26,681 bases of DNA from Funneliformis mosseae (Eukaryota; Glomeromycota; Glomeromycetes; Glomerales; Glomeraceae): the NCBI GenBank assembly GCA_910592005.1, contig CAJVPP010000755.1, positions 1 through 26,681 on the forward strand. Reading direction: 5' to 3'. The notes under the pieces are model-generated. The model saw only the letters and a program-made list of their open reading frames with translations. It was not told the DNA's origin and searched no databases. Below are positions 18,433-26,681 of the stretch, piece after piece (position 1 is the stretch's first letter; each line of letters opens with the position of its first letter). A program made the position numbers and the translations under genes.

Positions 18433-21277
18433 ATGATGAATTGCTCAAGGTAATTATGTATTTTTATAAAATTTAATTTTCCAAGTTTTAAATCCTTTCT
18501 TTTTTTTTTTTTTTTGTAGTGAACCACCAAATGGTTACATAATCCATAATGCAAATATTTATACTTCTGATAATGATTTACCAAAAATCGAATCATTTGT
18601 AGTAATGAATGGAAGGTTTATAGATATTGGTAATAAAATTGATTTAATGAAAAAATGGAAAGGATTTAAAGTATGTCCATATAGCATTTATAATTTATCT
18701 TTTATTATATTATATATAATATTGACATGGTTAATTTTAGAGTATCGATTTAAAAGGTCTTACCATATTACCTGGATTAATTGATGCGCACGGGGTATCT
18801 AATGATTGGATTATTTTCTCTATAAAGTTTGTAATCAAATTTACATAAAGTTCGTTTTACAGCACTTGCAATATCTAGGAGATTCTTTACTATCAGTGAA
18901 TCTCATAGGATCAAAATCCGTTGAAGGTGATTGCTTTTCTTTGTATTGAAAATCACGTGACGATTAATCTTGAGTAATAAAAATATTTTTTTTGACAGAG
19001 ATACGTGAAAGAATTCGTGAATATATAGGTTCACATCCTAGGATCGATCCTACCACGGAATGGATCGTAGGATGGGGATGGGATCAAACACTATGGACAT
19101 CAAAATCATTTCCAACTTGTGTGAGTGCATTTATTAACTCATCATTATTTCTTTACATAAAAAATCATTATTTTAAACTTATCAAATAATAAATAGAACG
19201 ATATAGATTGTGATCCATTTCTCAAGAAATTTTCGATCTCATTGTCACGTATTGATGGACATGTTATGTTAGTAAATAAAAATATTTTAGTTAAAATAGA
19301 AGAAAAGACTGTTGATGGTGGTGAAATTGGAAAAGATAAAGAAACTGGCGAATTAACTGGGATTTTCGTTGATAACGCTATGCAACTAATCAGTAAAATA
19401 TCTAATTAACGATTCGAGGAGAAAAATTAGCAAAAAAAGATAATTTAATTTTATAAATTTTGTCGTTTTTTTTAGCGAAAATTATGCCTTCTCCAAGTGA
19501 ACAAACATTATTACAGCAATTACGATTAGCGATTTATAGAATGCATTCTTTTGGATTAATTGGAGTACATGATGCAAGTGTCTCGCTCGATACACTTAAA
19601 TTTTACAAAAGGTATGTTGTATATATTCTTCTTTAAAAAAATATATATCTACTGTTAATTTATTCGCATTTCTAGGATTATTAATGAACAGTCGGAAGAT
19701 TTTAATATCCGATATTACGCAATGGTTGAAGTACCAAATAATAATTATATTGATGGTATTGAGATAGTTGAAGGATTAGGTGATGGAAGATTGACTGTTA
19801 GAAGCGTTAAGCTATTTATGGATGGTGCTTTGGGAAGTTGGGGAGCAGGTGGGTTTAATTAATATTTATTCTATCCGAGATTGTTCAACGCATTTATTAT
19901 GTTTTATGTATTTTTGCAAAATCAGCAATGTTGGAACCTTATTCTGGTAAGCTTACATTCTTGCAGATTGAAGGAAACTTTAAACTTGCGTATAATACCA
20001 AGTATTTCTCAACTCTAAAGATGATCAAACGAAACATGGACTTCTATTGTCTGATCCAACTTTGTTACCATCCGAAATCAGAAAATGGATGGATAAGGTA
20101 CCCAAGATTCATTAGTTTTTGTGACATCCAAATTTATTTAAATCTTTTTAAGATCACCTTTTGTAAATAAATTAGGGAATCCAAGTTAATACACATTGTA
20201 TAGGTGATAAAGCAAATCATGTAGTAATCAATGCATATGAGGCAGCTTTTAAGGATTATGTATTATCACAAAATGTCGATAAAGAATTGTCGGAACAAGA
20301 AATTGATGAAGAAGTAAAGAAAATTGCAGAGAAAGTTAGATTTAGAATCGAACACGCACAAATTTTGGTAATTAAAGATTATTTAAAATGTGTGAAGGAA
20401 GGTGTTTATTAAGTAAATATTCTAAAAGAAATTTTTTTTTTCCTGGTGATTTCAGACTTTGAAAGACATTAAACGCGTTAGTAGATTGAATATCATACCA
20501 TCAATGCAACCCACTCACGGTAAACTATTTATTAGAAATAAATTGTTTCTATTTTGTTAACGTTGAATAATTTGATGAAAGATTTCATATTATAGCAATT
20601 TCTGATATGAAGTATGCTGAACAGAGGTTAGGTAGTGAGCGTATTAAGGGCGCATATGCATGGAGGAGTTTTATAGAAGCAGGGTCCGTTTTCCTCAAAC
20701 TTTTTACACTCGAATGCGAATTAATTTGTAAAGTTATTGATTATATCTTTTGTGTTATAGGGTGAAAGCATTCCCGCTTTCTTCTGATTTTCCTGTTGAG
20801 CATGTAAATCCATTTTTAGGATTTCATGCTGCTATTTCAAGAAAAGATGTTGACGGAAATTCCGTAAGTTTAATAAATATCGTGTGATTAATTGTCACGA
20901 GTAATTAACTATTTTATTATGATTATTATTGAACTTAATAGCCACACGGAAAAGATGGATGGTTCCCATCACAAAAATTAACTCGACAAGAGGCGTTAAA
21001 AGGATTTACTATTGATGCCGCTTATGCAGGATTCAGCGAAAACGTAGTAAGTCTTCAATTTTGATATGGATATTTTTACAAGTATTTTATGTATACGAGA
21101 AATTGGTTGGTTAAAGAATTTATTTTGTAGATGGGATCGATTACTATAGGAAAATATGCCGATTTTGTTGTAATTGATAGAGATATTATGGAAGTACCTG
21201 AAATGCAAATTGTTGATACAAAAGTGTTAGCTACTGTATTTGGTGGTAAAGTTGTTTTTGGTGATTTAAAAATTTAA
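18433..21277 (+). CDS. YtcJ-type amidohydrolase (amidohydrolase family 3)
   Basis: Sixteen coding exons: 18433-18449, 18520-18670, 18741-18794, 18863-18926, 18999-19120, 19197-19392, 19476-19611, 19676-19848, 19926-19946, 20021-20097, 20176-20367, 20456-20519, 20596-20683, 20761-20863, 20942-21046, 21131-21277. They give 569 residues, normal for the family. These metal-dependent TIM-barrel enzymes cleave C-N bonds in amides, formamides or related compounds; the substrate here is unknown. Metal and catalytic residues are intact: His73-Gly-His75 (PGLIDAHGHLQ), Lys292 (VKLFMDGALGS), His344 (VNTHCIGDKA), His397 (RIEHAQ), Asp461 (SSDFPVE). There is no signal peptide, so it is probably cytosolic. 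Exons of 17 and 21 nt are very small; both are needed to keep phase. A TAG codon just upstream supports the start. Confidence 0.9.
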
Positions 21278-21918
21278 TTTAAGAGATTTTTTACAGGATC
21301 AAGTGAATACGAAATTTTTATGTAAAATATAACGCGCGCAATATTTCATTATTTTATTTTATACTTTATCCATAAATGATAGATAATCAACCTGATTCGA
21401 CCAGCAAAAATATTTAGGACATATAATAAAATATCACTTGAGTTTCTGCATAAAAAATTTTGAATTGTATTGCCATTTTTTCTCCTGGTAAAATTTCTAT
21501 GAATATAATATGGCAGGTATTGTTTTGAAGATAATGAATAGATAATATTTATAAAAACGATAGGATATTATATATTTACTTGCATAAAGGAGAAATACTT
21601 TGCTGAACAAATAAAGTTTTTTTTGATTAAGCTTAGTAATGAAAATGAATTTATCGAAAAGAATATTGGAACTTATCAACTAATTTGTAAAGACTTCATT
21701 ATTAGTAAGATACCTTTTTCCTCTTATATTTTCAGAAAACAAGATAATGATTTAGTAATGGATTTCAGTAATGATCCAGTGGAGAACACCTCAAATTACT
21801 TTGAATTTTCTGACCAATTATGTTCATATAAGTTTATTTAACAATTAAATAAAACAAAATAATAGATTATGTAATATACAAAATTTAATTTCGCCAAGAT
21901 TATTTTCATCCAAATACG
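21278..21918. other. Convergent intergenic region, no confident gene
   Basis: 641 bases lie between convergent stops. ACGCGCGC lies at about 21331-21338. An open stretch at 21623-21841 (plus strand, 72 codons, no ATG near its start) has mixed-composition protein-like sequence (for example FSNDPVENTSNYFEFSD), but no family that I recognise. It could be a gene remnant or chance. Confidence 0.4.
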
Positions 21919-23464
21919 CTAATTCTGGTTTAAATTCATGGTTTCTTCGAATATTTTAAGCTTCTTTCTTACCTCTTCTTCCTGTTTTTCTGTATTAACA
22001 TAAACCTTTAAAGTATTATTATTGATCCAATGCCACCATCCAAATAAATCTATATCAACGAAAATTTTTAACAGGTCATCATCTTTTAAATTTTCAACAT
22101 ATTCATGTTTGATTTCAAAAGTAAATTTACGAGGAGATTCTGGTCCACGTGCATATGTAACTTTTTTATATTCATCATCCAGAACGTGGAGACTATAATT
22201 TGTTCCAAATGTATTAGATAATTCAGGTTTATATTCTCCAGACAATCCTTAAAGGTAGAGATTTCATTTAGACAAATTCATGACCTCAAACAACAATATT
22301 TTCATACCTGATCCCCAGAACCATATTTCAACTTTCCAACCTTTATCCAAAGCACTTTGAACTAATGGTATATAATCACCATCGCCTGCTATTATAATCA
22401 ATGTCCCGGGTTCCTTAGTATATAAGATTTTCATTCCTTGCACAATTAATGAAGTGTCTACTTTTTTTTCTCTTGTCGAATTCGGTCTTTGTTTAATGAG
22501 GTTAACAGCAAAACCTTGTTCTATACGCTTATTCCAAAGATTATCCATCCTTTTGTCATGACTTTGGGAAAAACGAGAGCAGTATATTACTGCAAGGTCA
22601 CCCAAATTTCGTCCTTTTGCTATCGTTTTTCGAAGTTGTTCGTATTCAATGTACAAAATTGGCTTATCAACTAGGTTCTCACAACGCTTCACGGTTTCTT
22701 TACCTTGTTCGAGCAGATTCGAATGATCGAACAGAAGGAATATATCCCCGGTAAGTGGTCTTTTGCCTCCTACATGGCGGAAACCATAAGTAAAAAAGAA
22801 ATACAAGGAATGAAACCATGGTAACCAAAAATCAGGCCATTTATCTCGAATTTCCTCGTCTATGATGTTTTTAGGATCTTCCGTAGGTCGAGTACCTTTC
22901 GCAGTATCTGTATAACATTTAGTTGAATATGCATATTTTTTTCGTTCAAATTCTTAAGTCTATCAGTAATATTTTTTTTTTTAATAAATTTGATAACTTA
23001 CGTAGACTATTATTAGAATTGCTTCCTAACAATAAGTAAAGAGATGATATAATTAAATAATACAACGCAAAGAATGAAACCATGACAAAACGTCAAGTTA
23101 TTGATTTACCTTGAATTTCCTTGATCAAACTTTCGATTTTTATAGCCGGTCCACCTAGTATTCCCCATCTCTCAAGATCTGCTGCGGTCAGCTTAAGGAA
23201 GGATGAACCATCGACCTCTTGTTCGATGATGATTATAATATCTTCAAGTTTAATATTCTTCGATTCCAAAAATTTACGAATTTCTTGTAAGTTCCATCCG
23301 TTTACTTCGTTGGTCGTAGGACAAACACTTTTAGCAGTACAATTAGCACCTGTATCTGCATAATAGGTTTTTTTAGTTAAAATTCTGGAGTCTATCAGTC
23401 ATATACTTTTTTTTTTATTTGTAATAAATTTGCATAACTTACGTTTACGTTTATTTATAGTCAT
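21919..23464 (-). CDS. SAM-domain plus NYN-domain (PIN-like) putative RNase
   Basis: Five coding exons on the minus strand: 23464-23443, 23355-23110, 23025-23002, 22907-22308, 22247-21919. They give 406 residues, and every intron is phase 1. Residues about 25-90 form a SAM-like helical bundle (FLKLTAADLERWGILGGPAI). A short linker follows, then residues about 150-300 read as an NYN/PIN-like nuclease domain. Its acidic residues are Asp158 (LLFDHSN), Asp248 (KVDTSL), and Asp273 and Asp275 (IIAGDGDY), the pattern that binds metal in NYN ribonucleases. The remaining 100 residues are a separate unrecognised domain with WWHW. NYN proteins commonly cut RNA; SAM domains mediate self-association or RNA/protein binding. 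Target unknown. Introns 1 and 3 are homologous to each other, and intron 2 contains an in-frame ATG with a hydrophobic stretch, so other start exons are possible. Confidence 0.78.
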
Positions 23465-25006
23465 GGTATGGTTTGTTTTAGAATTCGATTTTAAAGAAAA
23501 ATAAACTTAATAAATAACGAATATTTGGTAAGCTCACAGAAATTGTACTTAATTTATGTGAATTTATTTTCTAAATAAAATATTTTTAGAACTGAAACAA
23601 TGGTGGTTATTTCCTTTTTTCGGTGTATATTGATCCGAACTCCGTTTGTTTGTTCGGTGTTTAATATGATACATAAATTGAATGTTGTCCTACTTTATTA
23701 AGGATTTGTAAGAAACCTTAATGGAATTTAAAAACCATGAATAATCCATCGACGAATTGCAATTAAACTCGGTGCCATGTGTTAATGTATTTTCATAATT
23801 TTCGTATTCTTTTTTTTGGATTCAATTACATAGTTGTCCATAATAACATAAAACATGCAAGGATAAATGCTTTGTTGATAAGTCAAATCAATTGATTCCA
23901 ATGATCGTTTCTGGTGAAAGTCCCAAAGTTGTAATGTATCTAAAACAGTTGCATTTTCAAACTTGTGTTATTGTTCCGAACTCCGTTTCAAAGAAAAGGA
24001 TTTAACCTCCTTTTTAATCCTACATTCAAACATTAAAGTTTATCCGAGTAACAATTGCACAAATTGGTGTTAGGATGATCTCTAGTTTTAGAAAACTCAT
24101 TTATCGCAGTAGAAAAACAAACTATTATGGTTTTCCTAATTAGTGTTGTATGATAAATTCTGTTATATTTTTTTTTCACAAAGTTCTCGGATTTAGATTT
24201 TCAATATTTTTTTTTTTTTCGATGAAAATTTCCGAATTTTTTTTTTTAAAAAATTTTTTAGATATTTTGATTTCGAATGTAAAAAAAATTTTCTTCTCTT
24301 AAAATAGTAAAAGTAATTAATTATTTTTTTCAATAGAAGAAACTTCTTTGTTTAAATGTAACGCTAAATATCTTTCCTTTTTTTTTTTTTAGCATACGTT
24401 TTTTTTCGAGATCACCGTTTTAAAATGTAGATCTGATTGACGAGAACGATCATTCGAAATACCCCTTATAGATAGGATCACCAATTTTAATTATTTTATC
24501 AATATGCATTTTTATTATTTAAAAGTTAGAAAATTAATATATTAAATTCAAATTCATCAATTTAAGTAAGAATATTTTTATACATATAATAATATAATAT
24601 ATTCTATACCTATCAGAATTATCAAATCATAATCTTTAAAAATTTCTTTAATTTATATTATTTTGTAAAAAATTTATATATATATTTTAATATTTAAAAT
24701 AGTATTATAAAACATTATTTAGTTGCATGTGAAAAAGTATCATAAATAGTATAGTTAGCAATTTTTTTCTATATTACTTTATAAGATATATTAATTTAAT
24801 TTTAAATGTAAAGGTCATTTTAAATTAATTAATAATTTCTATATTATGTTTAAAATTTATTAGTAATATTTAATAAAATAATAAAAGAAATTTTATATTA
24901 CAATATTTATAAAATAGGATAATTATTTATATAAAAATTATTTTTATTTATTTATTATTTTATTAAATTTAACAAAAATTTTATTATAATACTAATTTAT
25001 ATTTAT
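23465..25006. other. AT-rich intergenic region with a 20-bp dispersed repeat
   Basis: No gene that I can support. The part to about 24480 is less A/T-rich and may hold the SAM-NYN promoter (just above 23464). A 20-base motif occurs at 23628-23647 and 23969-23988 with one mismatch. From about 24480 on it is extreme A/T-rich DNA like the flanks of the MITE-like copies. Confidence 0.45.
23628..23988 (+). repeat. Pair of 20-bp direct repeats (TATTGWTCCGAACTCCGTTT)
   Basis: The copies at 23628-23647 and 23969-23988 match at 19 of 20 bases. They are far more G/C-rich than the surroundings. A shorter part, CCGAACTCCG, also occurs at about 14072-14081 in the divergent promoter region. Confidence 0.7.
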
Positions 25007-25190
25007 ATATATCTACCTTTGATATAGTAAATTTTAATATAATAAATCTATGTTGCTTGACTAATTAAATATATTAATTTTTTCTTTTTATAATAAATAA
25101 CTAATTCAAATCTTTCAATTTCTTCACTAACCTGCTAAATAAATTTGTAATACAAAACAGCTATTTTACTATATTAAGTATAGATTGTAT
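25007..25190. mobile_element. MITE-like element, copy 1
   Basis: About 180 bases begin with ATCTACCTTTGATATAGTAAA and end with the inverted sequence TTTACTATATTAAGTATAGA. There is no coding capacity. The interior is clearly similar to copy 2 (shared runs such as TATATTAATTTT and TTCACTAAC / TTTGCTAAC). Small, non-coding and bounded by inverted repeats: the hallmarks of a MITE. Confidence 0.65.
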
Positions 25191-25556
25191 TATTATTTTA
25201 TAAAAATAATAATAAACAAAAAAATTTTATGATTAATATTTTAATTTTTAGTTTTAATTATAAATCTTATAAATTAAGATTTTACTTTATATATGCTTAT
25301 TAAAGAAATATATATTAAAATTCTAAATAATAAAATTATTTGAATTACTAAAATTTATTATAACTAATTTTTTTTTAAAAGTTTAACTATATGATAAAAT
25401 TATAATAAATTTAATAATTTAAAATCTGAAATTAGTAAAATTAGTTTAAAAGTAATAAAAATAATTTTAATAAATATTATTAAATTTAAAAATTCTATTT
25501 TATAAAAAAAGTTAATTACTGTTTGAAATATTTTTAAAATCTTAAATATAAGAAAC

Positions 25557-25731
25557 TATAGTCTACTCTTAATATAGTAAATTTTGATATAATCATATAA
25601 TACTTGATTAATTAATATATTAATTTTCCTTTTATACTAAAGTAATCAATCAAATTCTTTAAATTCTTTGCTAACTAACTATAATGAATTGAGGTAGAAT
25701 AGTCACTTTACTATATTAAGAATAGATTATA
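25557..25731. mobile_element. MITE-like element, copy 2
   Basis: 175 bases. The left end (25557-25581) and right end (25707-25731) are inverted repeats matching at 23 of 25 bases, with core CTTAATATAGTAAA. TA at the borders would fit a TA target site. It lies in the same orientation as copy 1, about 370 bases away. Confidence 0.7.
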
Positions 25732-26400
25732 TTATAAAGTAATATAGGTTTTCTTATAGATTTAATAAATGATATATTTTTTTAGTTTACTTATTTCTTA
25801 ATTTTATATAAATTATATTATTTTTAAAATTTTCTAAAATAATTATTTAACAAAATAATTTACTTTATTTTTAAAACATTATAATTAATATTCTATTTTG
25901 TTTTTTTAATACTCTGAATTGCAAAATATTTTTTATAATTATCAATTTCAATATTTATATTGTTATGCAAATTTAATGTTCGAAATGATCTGTTCTTTTT
26001 TTTTTTTTTTTTTTTACAAAAGTTTACATTTTTATAGCAAAAAGATTAAAAGTTCTTTTCTAAGTTCTAATAAAAAAGATTACTTATAATCATGATTAAT
26101 ATGATTATTAGCATTTCAGAAAAGTTCAAATGCAAGGTATAGCATTTTGTTATATGATTTATATAATTAAATAAGCTTTGTATAACTTATTTAGTATAAT
26201 AATAAGTTTCAGTATAATTAGATTTAGAAAAAAAGAAAATATTGTAAATTCATATATTTTTCAAAAATTATTATTATTATTATTATTTTATTTATATCAT
26301 ATCAAAAAAGAAATTTTTTTTTTTTTTGCAAATGTAATCAAAATATTAAAAAATTTGATTATCAAAAAAAAAACAAATCTACTTTTTTTGCATTGAAACA
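25732..26400. other. AT-rich intergenic DNA
   Basis: Homopolymer T-run at about 25997-26015 and (ATT)n at about 26269-26288. Open stretches here are A/T-rich and hydrophobic by chance. No gene is seen. Confidence 0.45.
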
Positions 26401-26610
26401 CGGAACGTCCGTCGCGAAGTCAAATTAATTACTATATTTCAAGAAAGGAGTTGGCGGTGTTGACAATGGAAAGGAATAAATGAACACAAATTCGTCCATG
26501 ACCGTACAATAAATAATCCTCCGGCTGAAGACGTTACTCGGCAATTGTAATCTGACCAAAAATGAATAGTGATTTGATTAAAATTCGTCATACAGTCCCC
26601 GGCGAAAAGA
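26401..26610 (+). promoter_or_regulatory. Promoter/5' leader of the gene at 26611, with short upstream ORFs
   Basis: Base composition becomes markedly less A/T-rich from 26400. Upstream ATGs open short frames: one of five codons (MERNK) at about 26466; one of ten codons ending at a TAA near 26511; and a 22-codon frame at 26562-26630 that overlaps the main start in another frame. If these lie in the transcript they could restrain translation. The transcription start is not known. Confidence 0.45.
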
Positions 26611-26681
26611 ATGGCGGACACATTTTTTGAAGGTATGAAAAATTTTTATTATTAATTGCAATTTTTTTTTTATTATTTAAA
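26611..26681 (+). CDS. First coding exon of a gene cut by the window edge; possibly S-adenosylmethionine decarboxylase
   Basis: ATG at 26611 opens MADTFFE plus the first base of a Gly codon. A GTATGA donor follows at 26633, so the coding exon is 26611-26632 and the rest of the window is intron. The peptide FFEG at the extreme N-terminus is how eukaryotic S-adenosylmethionine decarboxylase proenzymes begin (human has HFFEGTEK). That enzyme makes the aminopropyl donor for spermidine and spermine. Only seven residues are visible, so the call rests on a very short match plus the presence of upstream ORFs, which are common in genes of that family. Confidence 0.45.

Noticed and set aside
18954..18959. 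CACGTG inside an intron of the amidohydrolase gene
   Set aside because: It lies mid-gene in an intron; CACGTG can occur there by chance, so no regulatory role is claimed.
21623..21841. 72-codon plus-strand frame between convergent genes
   Set aside because: Protein-like composition, but no ATG near the start, no splice partner found and no family; left as intergenic.
26178..26396. 72-codon Ile/Phe/Leu/Lys-rich frame
   Set aside because: Typical of translated A/T-rich DNA with homopolymers; no support.
1..26681. CRISPR arrays, rRNA, tRNA genes
   Set aside because: No regularly spaced repeat-spacer pattern, no rRNA-like sequence and no tRNA box pair with a foldable cloverleaf were noticed on reading; a covariance-model scan would be decisive for tRNAs.

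Overview
The window looks like nuclear DNA of an early-diverging, very AT-rich fungus. Most genes are cut by many short introns (about 50-150 nt) with GTAAGT-like donors and TAG/CAG acceptors, and the spaces between genes are long A/T-rich tracts holding decayed pogo/Tigger-type DNA transposons. This, together with Myb/SANT-like remnants and SAM-domain proteins, resembles Glomeromycotina such as Rhizophagus. The genus is an inference from style, not a match I could run.

Layout. Positions 1-8500 are a transposon graveyard. The right end of one element lies at the left edge. A degraded 7.3 kb pogo/Tigger-like element (about 301-7644) follows, and a younger 3.1 kb relative with perfect 18-bp ends (2925-6019) has inserted into it. 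From 8.5 to 23.5 kb lies a gene-dense block of seven spliced genes: a NEDD1/GCP-WD homologue (+), an O6-methylguanine-DNA methyltransferase (-), a peptidyl-tRNA hydrolase (-), an unrecognised Ser/His/Gln-rich protein (+), a Swd2/WDR82 homologue (-), a YtcJ-type amidohydrolase (+), and a SAM-NYN putative nuclease (-). From 23.5 to 26.4 kb the DNA is again AT-rich and carries two copies of a small inverted-repeat element. The window ends in the first coding exon of a gene that may encode S-adenosylmethionine decarboxylase (+).

I rebuilt the gene models by hand from splice sites, reading phase and family similarity. Every intron junction listed keeps the reading phase. The genes do not form a pathway: they are individual nuclear genes for microtubule nucleation, DNA repair, translation quality control, histone methylation/transcription termination, and amide hydrolysis. 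They are arranged as two divergent pairs sharing intergenic promoters (13849-14415 and 18004-18432) and three convergent pairs. The most unusual items are the SAM-NYN gene with two visibly homologous introns and a possible alternative hydrophobic N-terminus, a 10-nt microexon in the methyltransferase, an eight-copy repeat in the NEDD1 linker, and the nested transposons with C-to-T-like decay.
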